From: Amycolatopsis rubida
GTDB taxonomy: Bacteria > Actinomycetota > Actinomycetes > Mycobacteriales > Pseudonocardiaceae
Assembly: GCF_900115345.1 (NCBI RefSeq)
Contig: NZ_FOWC01000003.1
Location: 642,697-706,696, forward strand
Direction of reading: 5' to 3'
DNA: 64,000 nucleotides
In this document: piece after piece, positions 1-7,911 of the stretch
Layout: every line of letters begins with the position of its first letter
How positions within the stretch are numbered: the first letter of the stretch is position 1
The notes under the pieces: generated by a model
Database searches by the model: none
Told to the model about the DNA's origin: nothing
Seen by the model: the letters and a program-made list of their open reading frames with translations, nothing else
Translations under genes and position numbers: made by a program

Positions 1-1572
1 CCGCACAACGACTTCCGCTTCGACTACCTGCCCCGGCTGACCGGCGACCACGGGACGTACGCGACCGTCCAGAAGCAGATCGCGGGGGAGTGCAAGGGGT
101 ACTTCCTGGTCGGCGAGAACCCGGCGGTCGGCTCGGCCAACGGCAAGTTCCAGCGGCTCGGGCTGGCCACTCTCGACTGGCTGGTGGTCCGGGACCTGCA
201 GCTGATCGAAAGCGCGACGTTCTGGAAGGACGGCCCGGAGATCGAGACCGGCGAACTCGCACCGGAGGAGATCGGCACCGAGGTCTTCTTCCTGCCCGCC
301 GCCGCGCACACCGAAAAGGACGGCAGCTTCACCAATACCCAGCGGCTGCTGCAATGGCACCACAAAGCGGTCGAACCGCCCGGCGACGCCCGCAGCGACC
401 TGTGGTTCTACTACCACCTGGGCAGGCTGCTCCGGGAACGCGCCGGCACCGGCGAGCGCGACGCCCCGCTGCGCGACCTGGCCTGGAGCTATCCGACCGA
501 GGGCCCGGCGGACGACCCGAGCGCGGAGTCCGTGCTCGCGGAGATCAACGGCCACGGACCGGACGGCCCGCTCTCGTCCTACACCCAGCTGGAGGACGAC
601 GGTTCGACGTCCTGCGGCTGCTGGATCTACTGCGGCGTCCGCGCCGACGGCCACAACCACGCCGCGAACCGGCAGCCCGGCTCCGAACAGGACTGGATCG
701 CGAACGGCTGGGCCTGGGCGTGGCCGGCGAACCGGCGGATCCTGTACAACCGCGCCTCGGCGGATCCGGACGGGAAGCCGTGGAGCGAACGGAAAAAGCT
801 GGTCTACTGGGACGCGGAGGCGTCCACCTGGACCGGCCCGGACGTCCCGGACTTCGAGGCCGCCAAGGCTCCGGGCTACGTCCCGCCGGACGGGGCGAAG
901 GCGCAGGACGCGCTGAGCGGCCGCGATCCGTTCATCATGCAGACCGACGGCAAAGCCTGGCTGTACGTCCCCGCCGGGCTGGCCGACGGTCCGCTGCCCA
1001 CGCATTACGAGCCCTTCGAGAGCCCGGTCGCCAACGCGCTCTACAGCCAGCGGGAATCGCCGGTGCGGCAGACGCTGGACAGCCCGCTGAACCCGTACAA
1101 TCCGGCCCGCAGCGAGGTCTACCCGTACGTGTTCACCACCTACCGGCTCACCGAGCACCACACGGCGGGCGGGATGAGCCGGACGCTGCCGTATCTGTCC
1201 GAGTTGCAGCCGGAGTTCTTCTGCGAGATCTCGCCCGCGCTGGCGGCCGAACGCGGGCTGGCGCACCTCGGCTGGGCCACTATCGTGTCGGCGAGGACCG
1301 CGATCGAGGCCCGCGTGCTGGTCACCGACCGGGTCAAACCGCTCAAGGTGCGCGGCCGCACTGTCCACCAGGTCGGGCTGCCGTATCACTGGGGCCCGAA
1401 CGGACTGTCGCGCGGCGACGCGGCGAACGACCTGCTGTCGATCGTGCTGGACCCGAACGTGCACATCCAGGAGGCCAAAGCGGCCACCTGCGACATCCGT
1501 CCCGGACGGCGGCCGCGCGGGCCGGCGCTGCTGGAGTTCGTGGCGGAGTACCGGAGGCGAGCCAATGGCTGA
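1..1572 (+). CDS. Formate dehydrogenase alpha subunit (molybdopterin), C-terminal part
   Basis: Catalytic molybdopterin subunit of a respiratory formate dehydrogenase. The frame is open from base 1, so the 5' end with the N-terminal FeS and Mo/Se-Cys or Cys site lies outside the window. About 523 C-terminal residues are present. They include the FdnG/FdoG-like stretch ENPAVGSANGKFQRLGL, then EVFFLPAAAHTEKDGSFTNT, and a C-terminal molydopterin dinucleotide-binding domain (around YRLTEHHTAGGMSR). The stop overlaps the start of the FeS beta subunit by 8 nt, and an NrfD-type anchor follows, giving the usual alpha-beta-gamma order. The subunit call is firm; the choice between FdnG-like and FdoG-like is not. 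Confidence 0.9.
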   Translation, partial: PHNDFRFDYLPRLTGDHGTYATVQKQIAGECKGYFLVGENPAVGSANGKFQRLGLATLDWLVVRDLQLIESATFWKDGPEIETGELAPEEIGTEVFFLPAAAHTEKDGSFTNTQRLLQWHHKAVEPPGDARSDLWFYYHLGRLLRERAGTGERDAPLRDLAWSYPTEGPADDPSAESVLAEINGHGPDGPLSSYTQLEDDGSTSCGCWIYCGVRADGHNHAANRQPGSEQDWIANGWAWAWPANRRILYNRASADPDGKPWSERKKLVYWDAEASTWTGPDVPDFEAAKAPGYVPPDGAKAQDALSGRDPFIMQTDGKAWLYVPAGLADGPLPTHYEPFESPVANALYSQRESPVRQTLDSPLNPYNPARSEVYPYVFTTYRLTEHHTAGGMSRTLPYLSELQPEFFCEISPALAAERGLAHLGWATIVSARTAIEARVLVTDRVKPLKVRGRTVHQVGLPYHWGPNGLSRGDAANDLLSIVLDPNVHIQEAKAATCDIRPGRRPRGPALLEFVAEYRRRANG

Positions 1573-2392
1573 GTACGGCGTCCAGCCCCGGATGGGCTTT
1601 TTCACCGACACGTCGGTGTGCATCGGGTGCAAGGCGTGCGAGGTCGCGTGCAAGGAGTGGAACGGCGTCCCGGAAGCGGGCGGGCAGGACCTGCTCGGGC
1701 TGTCCTACGACAACACCGGCGACCTGGGCTCGAACACCTGGCGGCACGTGGCGTTCATCGAACAGCCCGCGGTCGACCTGGGGATGCCGACGGTCGGTGC
1801 GCCGGAGCAGCAGCCGGAAGAACCGGGCGTGCGCTGGCTGATGTCCAGCGACGTGTGCAAGCACTGCACGCACGCGGCCTGCCTCGACGTCTGCCCGACC
1901 GGCGCGCTGTTCCGCACCGAATTCGACACGGTCGTGGTGCAGCAGGACATCTGCAACGGCTGCGGCTACTGCGTTCCGGCGTGTCCGTACGGGGTCATCG
2001 AGAAACGCGAGAGCGACGGCCGCGCGTTCAAGTGCACCCTCTGTTACGACCGGCTCGGCGCGGGGATGGAACCCGCGTGCGCCAAGGCGTGCCCGACGGA
2101 TTCCATCCAGTTCGGCGAACTGGACGAACTCCGCGAACGCGCCGCCGCGCGGGTGTCGGCGCTGCACGACGACGGCGTGCCGGAGGCGCGGCTCTACGGG
2201 CACGATCCCGGCGACGGGGTCGGCGGCGACGGCGCGTTCTTCCTGCTGCTGGACGAGCCGGAGGTCTACGGCTTCCCGCCGGACCCGGTCGTGACGACCC
2301 GCGACCTGCCGCGGATGTGGAAGCGGGCCGCGACGACCGCCGCCGGGGTGGCCGCGGCGCTGGTCGTGTCGTTCCTGGGACGGCGCCGATGA
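1565..2392 (+). CDS. Formate dehydrogenase FeS (beta) subunit
   Basis: Electron-transfer subunit of 275 residues. It carries four cysteine clusters typical of FdnH/HybA-type 4x[4Fe-4S] proteins: CIGCKACEVACKEW near the start, CKHCTHAACLDVCPTGAL, CNGCGYCVPACPYG, and CTLCYDR with CAKACPTDS. These would carry electrons from the molybdopterin subunit to the membrane anchor. A hydrophobic C-terminal segment (about residues 255-270, AAGVAAALVVSFLG) followed by RRR could be a membrane anchor, as in FdnH. The ATG overlaps the end of the alpha gene, and the stop overlaps the next ATG by 4 nt, so the operon is translationally coupled. Confidence 0.92.
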   Translation: MAEYGVQPRMGFFTDTSVCIGCKACEVACKEWNGVPEAGGQDLLGLSYDNTGDLGSNTWRHVAFIEQPAVDLGMPTVGAPEQQPEEPGVRWLMSSDVCKHCTHAACLDVCPTGALFRTEFDTVVVQQDICNGCGYCVPACPYGVIEKRESDGRAFKCTLCYDRLGAGMEPACAKACPTDSIQFGELDELRERAAARVSALHDDGVPEARLYGHDPGDGVGGDGAFFLLLDEPEVYGFPPDPVVTTRDLPRMWKRAATTAAGVAAALVVSFLGRRR

Positions 2393-3324
2393 GCCCCCGC
2401 CGCGAACGGGAGATGGTCGAGCCCGCCGCATTCCGCTCCTACTACGGCAGGCCGATCCTCAAAGAGCCCGCCTGGAAGCAGCCGGACGTCCCGCTGTACC
2501 TGTTCCTCGGCGGCGCGGCCGGTGCGTCGGCGTCGCTGGCCGCGCTCGCCGACGCGACCGGACGGCCCCAGCTGGCCAAGGCCGGCCGGCTGGCGGCTTC
2601 CGGCGGTTCGATCGCCAGTGTGGTCGCGCTGATCCACGATCTCGGCAAGCCGACGCGGTTTTTGAACATGCTGCGCGTGCTCAAGCCGACTTCGCCGTTG
2701 TCGGTGGGGTCGTGGATCCTGTCACCGTTCTCGGGTCTTGCCGCGGGGGCGGCTTTTTCCACGCTGACCGGGCGTTTCCCGCGGCTCGGCCGGTTGGCTG
2801 GGGCGGGTGCGGGCGTGCTGGGCCCGGCGATGTGCACGTATACCGCGGTGCTGCTGGCCGACACGGCGACGCCGTCCTGGCACGAGGCGCACGGGACGCT
2901 GCCGGTGCTGTTCGCGGGCAGCGCGCTGACCAGCGGGGCGGGGATCGCGCTGATCGCGGTGCCCCGGAAGGAAAACGGTCCCGTGGTGCGGGCCGGACTC
3001 GCTGGCGCCGCCGCGGAGCTGGCCGCCGAGCACCGTCTGGAGACCGGTCTGGGGTTGGCTTCGGAGCCTTACCGGACCGGCCGGGCCGGGCGGTTGCTGA
3101 AGGCGGCCAAGGCGCTGACCGCGACGGGTGCGGCGTTGTCGGTGGCTGCCCGGAAGAATCGCGCCGCGGGGGTCGCCGCGGGAGCGGCTTATCTCGCGTC
3201 CGGGCTGTGCACGCGGTTCGGGGTGTATGCGGCGGGGGTCGAGTCCGCGAAGGACCCGAAGTACGTCGTGGTCCCGCAACGGGAACGGCTGGCTCGGCGC
3301 GCAGCGGAACGCCCGGGCCGGTAA
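2389..3324 (+). CDS. NrfD-family polysulfide/formate dehydrogenase membrane subunit
   Basis: A 311-residue multi-pass membrane protein of the NrfD/PsrC family. It has repeated hydrophobic helices (VPLYLFLGGAAGASASLAAL, ASVVALIHDLGKPTRFLNML, then AGAGAGVLGPAMCTYTAVLL). The LIHDLGKPTRFLNMLR motif and the glycine-rich first helix are characteristic of the family. It probably passes electrons from the FeS subunit to quinone. The ATG at 2389 sits in an ATGA overlap with the beta subunit stop; the frame stays open upstream but only as a shadow. It replaces a cytochrome b-type gamma subunit. It ends 16 bp from a convergent dehydrogenase gene. Confidence 0.88.
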   Translation: MSPRREREMVEPAAFRSYYGRPILKEPAWKQPDVPLYLFLGGAAGASASLAALADATGRPQLAKAGRLAASGGSIASVVALIHDLGKPTRFLNMLRVLKPTSPLSVGSWILSPFSGLAAGAAFSTLTGRFPRLGRLAGAGAGVLGPAMCTYTAVLLADTATPSWHEAHGTLPVLFAGSALTSGAGIALIAVPRKENGPVVRAGLAGAAAELAAEHRLETGLGLASEPYRTGRAGRLLKAAKALTATGAALSVAARKNRAAGVAAGAAYLASGLCTRFGVYAAGVESAKDPKYVVVPQRERLARRAAERPGR

Positions 3325-3340
3325 AGCCCGGGCGCGCCGG

Positions 3341-4531
3341 TTACGCCGCCGGTTCCAGCAGGACCTTCTGGACCCCGTCGAGCTTCTTCTGGAACATCTC
3401 GTAGGCCCGCGGCGCGTCGGCCAGCGGGAGTTTGTGCGTCGCGAAGCCTTCGACGCCAAGGGGATCCCCGTCCGCGGTGAGCACCGGCAGGACGTCGTCG
3501 ATCCACCGGCGGACGTTGGCCTGCCCGGTGTGCAGCCGGATCTGCTTGTCGAACACTTCCATCATCGGGATCGGGTCGGCCATCCCGCCGTACACGCCGG
3601 ACAGCGAGATCGTGCCGCCGCGCCGGACGCTGTCGATGGCCGCGTACAGCACGCTCAGCCGGTCGATTCCGGCCTTCTCGGTCACCTTCGCGCCCAGCGC
3701 CTGCGGCAGCAGCGCGACCAGGTTGTGCGCGAGTTTCCCGATCGGCGCCCCGTGTGCTTCCATGCCGACCGCGTCGATCACCGAGTCCGCGCCGCGGCCG
3801 CCGGTCAGGTCGCGGATCGCGTCGCCGATCTGCCGGTGGTCGCGCAGGTCCAGCGTCGTCGCGCCGTGTGCGCGGGCCCGCGCCAGCCGTTCGGGCACGA
3901 GGTCGACGCCGATCACCTCGCCCGCGCCCTGGTGCAGCGCGACCCGGGCCGCCATCTGGCCGATCGGGCCGAGGCCGAAGACCACGACGGAACCGCCGTC
4001 GGGAATGTCGGCGTATTCCACGGCCTGCCACGCCGTCGGGACCACATCGGACAGGTAGACGAACCGTTCGTCCGGCGGGCCGCCGGGCACCTTGATCGGC
4101 CCGTACTGCGCTTGCGGGACCCGGAGGTACTCGGCCTGCCCGCCGGGCACCTGGCCGTAGAGCTTCGTGTAGCCGAACAGCGCCGCGCCCTTGTCCTGGC
4201 CCTTGACCTGCGTGGTCTCGCACTGCGACTGCAACCCGCGTTCGCACATCCAGCAGTGTCCGCAGGAAATGGTGAACGGCACCACCACGCGGTCGCCGGG
4301 TTTCAGCGAACTCACGCCGCCGCCCACTTCCTCGACGATCCCCATCGGCTCGTGGCCGAGGATGTCGCCCTCGGTCATGAACGGGCCGAGGACCTCGTAG
4401 AGATGCAGGTCGGAACCGCAAATGCCGGTGGAGGTCACCCGCACGACGGCGTCGGTCGGCTCCTCGATTTTCGGGTCCGGGACGGTCTCGACTCGCACAT
4501 CCCGCTTGCCGTGCCAGGTCACTGCTTTCAT
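3341..4531 (-). CDS. Zinc-dependent alcohol/formaldehyde dehydrogenase (MDR family)
   Basis: Medium-chain zinc dehydrogenase of 396 residues, in the glutathione-independent formaldehyde dehydrogenase/dismutase-like branch. The N-terminus (MKAVTWHGKRDVRVE) is followed by the catalytic zinc site (GICGSDLHLYE and GHEPMG) and the structural zinc cysteines (CGHCWMCERGLQSQC). The Rossmann motif is VFGLGPIGQMAA. The length and the 'TWHGKRDVRVETVPDP' opening fit this branch. ATG at 4531 is chosen because the protein starts there exactly at the family N-terminus. It lies convergent to formate dehydrogenase, so a formaldehyde-to-formate link is attractive but only an inference; the true substrate could be another alcohol. 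Confidence 0.85.
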   Translation of the reverse strand: MKAVTWHGKRDVRVETVPDPKIEEPTDAVVRVTSTGICGSDLHLYEVLGPFMTEGDILGHEPMGIVEEVGGGVSSLKPGDRVVVPFTISCGHCWMCERGLQSQCETTQVKGQDKGAALFGYTKLYGQVPGGQAEYLRVPQAQYGPIKVPGGPPDERFVYLSDVVPTAWQAVEYADIPDGGSVVVFGLGPIGQMAARVALHQGAGEVIGVDLVPERLARARAHGATTLDLRDHRQIGDAIRDLTGGRGADSVIDAVGMEAHGAPIGKLAHNLVALLPQALGAKVTEKAGIDRLSVLYAAIDSVRRGGTISLSGVYGGMADPIPMMEVFDKQIRLHTGQANVRRWIDDVLPVLTADGDPLGVEGFATHKLPLADAPRAYEMFQKKLDGVQKVLLEPAA

Positions 4532-4566
4532 AGCGGCCGGATTCCCCTTGCCGGGGCGGGCAAACG

Positions 4567-5184
4567 TCAGAGTCCGCGCAGGTCGGCGACGAACTCGTCG
4601 TACGCGGTGTCGCGGTCGGGCGCGCGCAGCACGGCGGACGGGTGCACGGTGGCGACCGCCGAGGCGAACATCCCGGCGAACTCTTCCGGCGGATCCAGCG
4701 GCTCGCCGCGATGCCGGGTGAGCCGGAAACCGCTGCCGTACACCGATTGCGCCGCCGTCGCGCCCAGCAGCAACACGAGCCGGGGCCGCACCGCTCGCAG
4801 TTCGGCCACCAGCCACGGGCGGCACGCGACGATCTCGGATCGCGCCGGTTTTTCGTGGATCCGGCGTTTGCCGCGGAGCTTGAACTTGAAGTGCTTGACC
4901 GCGTTGGTCAGATAGAGGGAATCGCGGTCCAGACCCGCCTCGCCGAGCGCCTTGCCGAGCAGCTTTCCGGCCGGGCCGACGAACGGTTCGCCGCGCCGGT
5001 CCTCCTGGTCGCCGGGCTGCTCGCCGAGGGCGAAGATGTCCGCGCGTTCGGCGCCCACGCCGAAAACCGTCGCCGTGGCGTCGCGGTAAAGGCCGCAGCC
5101 GCGGCAAGCGCGAGCGGCTCGGCGGAGCTTGCCGAGGCTGGCGGTGTCCGGCGGCTCGGCTCCCGGTTCCTGACGCGCGGCCAT
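4567..5184 (-). CDS. udgX: UdgX-type uracil-DNA glycosylase
   Basis: Uracil-DNA glycosylase superfamily protein of 205 residues carrying the UdgX signatures. Motif A is GEQPG (residues 54-58) rather than the GEAPG of family 4. The R-loop insertion KRRIH (106-110) contains the histidine that in Mycobacterium smegmatis UdgX forms a covalent bond with uracil-excised DNA. The FeS ligands appear to be C27, C30, C121 and probably H98 in VKHFKF, in place of the fourth cysteine of family 4. Motif HPSAVLRAP is at the C-terminus. The family recognises uracil in DNA and crosslinks to the abasic site. It is divergent from the haemerythrin gene, 77 bp away. Confidence 0.93.
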   Translation of the reverse strand: MAARQEPGAEPPDTASLGKLRRAARACRGCGLYRDATATVFGVGAERADIFALGEQPGDQEDRRGEPFVGPAGKLLGKALGEAGLDRDSLYLTNAVKHFKFKLRGKRRIHEKPARSEIVACRPWLVAELRAVRPRLVLLLGATAAQSVYGSGFRLTRHRGEPLDPPEEFAGMFASAVATVHPSAVLRAPDRDTAYDEFVADLRGL

Positions 5185-5261
5185 CGGATCGCTTTACCCG
5201 CAAGCAGCCTCGCGCAAACACGACGAGCGCGACCGCGCCGGGAGAGCTAACGTCGAGGGTC

Positions 5262-5825
5262 ATGACGGACATCACCAGCCTGATCCTCGACGATCACGAG
5301 CGGTTCCGGCGGGCGTTCGCGGACCTGGACGACCTGGACGGCCCGGACGAGCTGGCGCGGGCGTGGGAACCGCTCGCCGACCTGCTGGACCTGCACGCCG
5401 CGGCCGAGGAAGCGGTCTTCTACCCCGAGCTGATCCAGCGCGGCGCCGACGCCGAGGACGAGACGCTCGACGCGGTCGGCGACCACAACGAGATCCGCGA
5501 CGCCGTCGCCGAAACCCGCCGCCACCCGGCGGGCAGCGCGGCCTGGCTCGCGGCGGTCCGGCAGGCCCGCACCGCCAACAGCGAGCACATGGCCGAGGAG
5601 GAGGACGACGCGCTCGCCGACTTCCGCCAGCACGCCGACCCGGGCCTGCGCGAGGAACTCGGCCGGAAGTTCCTGGCGTTCAAGGCCGAGCACGAGGGCG
5701 GGAAGGGCCTCGACACCGGGGACCTCGACCCGGAGCGCTACGTCGAGGAGCAGGAGCGGAAAGCCGGGAAGACCCCGCCGGACGACGGTTCGCTGGGCAT
5801 CGGCGGCCTGAAGGGAGAACGATGA
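5262..5825 (+). CDS. Haemerythrin domain protein with encapsulin cargo tail
   Basis: A 187-residue haemerythrin-like protein. The iron-ligand pattern is visible as DDHERFRRAF, then LHAAAEEAVFYPEL, then GDHNEIRD and SEHMAEEEDDAL, consistent with a four-helix diiron O2/NO-responsive fold. The C-terminal tail DGSLGIGGLKGER after a flexible acidic/proline linker matches the LGIGSLKG-type targeting peptide that packs cargo into encapsulin shells. The stop overlaps the ATG of the encapsulin gene by 4 nt, so cargo and shell are made together. Known haemerythrin encapsulins protect against oxidative or nitrosative stress; that role here is inferred from family and context. Confidence 0.93.
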   Translation: MTDITSLILDDHERFRRAFADLDDLDGPDELARAWEPLADLLDLHAAAEEAVFYPELIQRGADAEDETLDAVGDHNEIRDAVAETRRHPAGSAAWLAAVRQARTANSEHMAEEEDDALADFRQHADPGLREELGRKFLAFKAEHEGGKGLDTGDLDPERYVEEQERKAGKTPPDDGSLGIGGLKGER

Positions 5826-6634
5826 ACCACCTGATGCGCGAGCTCGCGCCGATCCCGGCCGAGGGCTGGAAGCAGATCGACGACGAGGCGCGGGAGCGGT
5901 TGGCGACGCACCTGGCGGCACGCAAGATGGTCGACGTCGAGGGCCCGCGCGGCTGGGAGTATTCGGCCACGTCGCTCGGCCGGACCCAGCGGGTCGATCC
6001 GCCGGAAACCGCCCGGGAGCGCGAAACACTCGCGCAGCAGCGCCGGGTGCTGCCGCTGGTCGAGGTGCGCGTGCCGTTCACCGTCGAGCGCAAGGAACTC
6101 GAAGACGCCGAACGCGGTGCCGACGACCTGGAGTTCGACGACCTCGACCAGGCCGCCGCCCAGGTGGGCCTGCTGGAGAACCGCGCGGTGTTCCACGGCT
6201 GGCCGGACGCCGGGATCACCGGCATCGCCGAGGCGAGCCCGCATGACCACGGGACGCTGGGCACCGATCCGGAACGCTATCCGCATGTGGTGGCCAACGC
6301 GGTGAACACGTTGCGGTGCAAGGGAATCGAAGGACCGTACGCGCTCGCGATCAACCCCGGCGGCTACACCTCGATCGTGGAGAGCACCGAACACGGCGGC
6401 CTTCTCGTGCTCGACCACCTCCGGCGCGCGCTCGGCGGCGGCCGGGTCAAGCGGACGCCGGGGCTGACCGGAGCGGTCGTGCTGAGCCTGGCCGGCGGGG
6501 ACTTCGTGCTCGAACTGGGCCAGGACCTCTCGGTCGGCTACCGCCACCACGACGCCGAGACGCTCACGCTGTATCTGGAGGAGAGCTTCAGTTTCCGGGT
6601 GACCGAACCGGACGCCGCACTCGTGCTGGACTGA
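5822..6634 (+). CDS. Family 1 encapsulin shell protein
   Basis: A 270-residue encapsulin (linocin M18/HK97-fold) shell protein. Features typical of the family are the N-terminal MNHLMRELAPIPAEGWKQIDDEA, the ARKMVDVEGPRGWEY segment, the E-loop region around QQRRVLPLVEVRVPF, and the C-terminal DLSVGYRHHDAETLTLYLEESFSFRV. Length and all regions appear complete. It self-assembles into a nanocompartment; the adjacent haemerythrin with its cargo peptide is the evident load. It starts inside the stop of the cargo gene (ATGA). Dye-decolourising peroxidase or ferritin-like cargo is not encoded nearby. Confidence 0.94.
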   Translation: MNHLMRELAPIPAEGWKQIDDEARERLATHLAARKMVDVEGPRGWEYSATSLGRTQRVDPPETARERETLAQQRRVLPLVEVRVPFTVERKELEDAERGADDLEFDDLDQAAAQVGLLENRAVFHGWPDAGITGIAEASPHDHGTLGTDPERYPHVVANAVNTLRCKGIEGPYALAINPGGYTSIVESTEHGGLLVLDHLRRALGGGRVKRTPGLTGAVVLSLAGGDFVLELGQDLSVGYRHHDAETLTLYLEESFSFRVTEPDAALVLD

Positions 6635-6659
6635 GCACCGCGGCTGCCGGGCCACCGCG

Positions 6660-6690
6660 GCAATGAGCCCTGAGGGTTCCCCTCACGGAC
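6660..6690. repeat. Copy of a short intergenic element shared with 38561-38597
   Basis: The intergenic space after the encapsulin gene contains AGGGTTCCCCTCACGG (6673-6688). The identical 16 bases occur at 38583-38598, where they form the right arm of a hairpin between two convergent genes. Here the preceding CCCTGAGGG gives only partial self-complementarity, so this copy may be a decayed or alternative terminator. The rest of the 141-bp gap before malic enzyme shows no clear promoter. Confidence 0.5.
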
Positions 6691-6775
6691 GTCTGCGTGG
6701 TCCGGCAGCGGGGGCTGGCCGCGGAGCTTCTGGTGAGCACGATTCCGCGGCGGCGCGGCCGGGTATCCGGCTGCC

Positions 6776-7900
6776 ATGAGCAGTCGCGGAAAGATCCAAG
6801 TCACCACCCGAGTGCGGCTCGACGACGCCGGCGACCTCGCCGAGCACTACACGCCCGGCGTCGCCGAGCTGGCCAAGCGCGTCGCCGAGGATCCGTCGGT
6901 GCTGGCGCGGGAAACCGTGCGCGGCAACTCCGTCGCGATCGTGTCCGACGGTTCCGCGCTGCTCGGGCTCGGCGACCAGGGCCCGGCCGCCGCGCTGCCG
7001 GTGATGGAGGGCAAAGCGGCGCTGCTGAAGCGCTTCGCCGACGTCGACGCCTGGCCGATCTGCCCGGTCAGCCGCGAGCCGGAAGACCTGGTGCGCACCG
7101 CCAAGGACCTCGCGACGTCGTTCGGCGCGATCAACCTGGAAGACATCGCCGCGCCCCGGTGCTTCACCGTCGAACGGCAACTGCACGACGAGCTGGACGT
7201 GCCGGTCTTTCACGACGACCAGCACGGCACCGCGATAGCCGTGCTCGCCGCCCTGCACAACGCGCTGAAGCTGACCGACCGCACGCCGGGGGACACCTCG
7301 GTGGTGATCTCCGGCGCGGGCGCGGCCGGGTCCGCGATCGCCCGGCTCCTGCTGAAGGCCGGCTTCAGCGCGGAACGGATCGTGGTCTGCGACAGCAACG
7401 GCACCCTGCACGGCGAGCGCGATCTGACCGGGGAGAAGCAGTGGCTCGCGGAGAACACCAACCGCGGTGACGCGGTCCGGGGAAGCCTGCACGACGCCTT
7501 GCACGACGCGGACGTCTTCGTCGGCGTGAGCGTCGGCGGCCTGCTCAAGGGCGACGACCTCGCGCGGATGGCCGACCGGGCGATCGTGTTCGCGCTGGCC
7601 AATCCGGATCCGGAGGTCGATCCGGACGCCGCGCACGAGCACGCGGAGATCGTCGCGACCGGCCGCAGCGATCTGCCCAACCAGATCAACAACGTCCTCG
7701 TGTTCCCGGGGATGTTCCGCGGGCTGCTCGACTCCGGTGCCCCGAGGGTGACCGCGCGGATGCTTCTCGCGGCCTCGCACGCGCTGGCCGCGACAGCCGG
7801 CGACGATCTCGACCGCGAGCACATCGTGCCCAGCGTTTTCGACGAGGGCCTGGTGCCCGCGATCGCCGAGGGCGTCGCCGGAGCAGCCGACAACGACTGA
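6776..7900 (+). CDS. NAD(P)-dependent malic enzyme
   Basis: Malic enzyme of 374 residues, the short bacterial form, converting malate to pyruvate and CO2 with reduction of NAD(P). Visible signatures are YTPGVAELAK, GNSVAIVSDGSALLGLGDQGP, the metal/substrate region PVFHDDQHGTAIAVLAAL, the Rossmann motif SGAGAAGSAIARLLL, and ALANPDPEV followed by SDLPNQINNVLVFPGMFRGLLD. The chosen ATG has only a weak ribosome-binding site, but the protein starts at the normal family position. A CHAD protein follows 11 nt after the stop, so the two are probably co-transcribed. Cofactor preference cannot be read safely. Confidence 0.92.
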   Translation: MSSRGKIQVTTRVRLDDAGDLAEHYTPGVAELAKRVAEDPSVLARETVRGNSVAIVSDGSALLGLGDQGPAAALPVMEGKAALLKRFADVDAWPICPVSREPEDLVRTAKDLATSFGAINLEDIAAPRCFTVERQLHDELDVPVFHDDQHGTAIAVLAALHNALKLTDRTPGDTSVVISGAGAAGSAIARLLLKAGFSAERIVVCDSNGTLHGERDLTGEKQWLAENTNRGDAVRGSLHDALHDADVFVGVSVGGLLKGDDLARMADRAIVFALANPDPEVDPDAAHEHAEIVATGRSDLPNQINNVLVFPGMFRGLLDSGAPRVTARMLLAASHALAATAGDDLDREHIVPSVFDEGLVPAIAEGVAGAADND

Positions 7901-7911
7901 AGGAGTGTGGA

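Noticed and set aside
90..1841. Very long open frames in other phases over the formate dehydrogenase genes
   Set aside because: Their products are Arg/Pro/Gly-rich with no motifs, while the overlapping frames encode clear FdhA and FeS subunits; they are GC-driven shadows.
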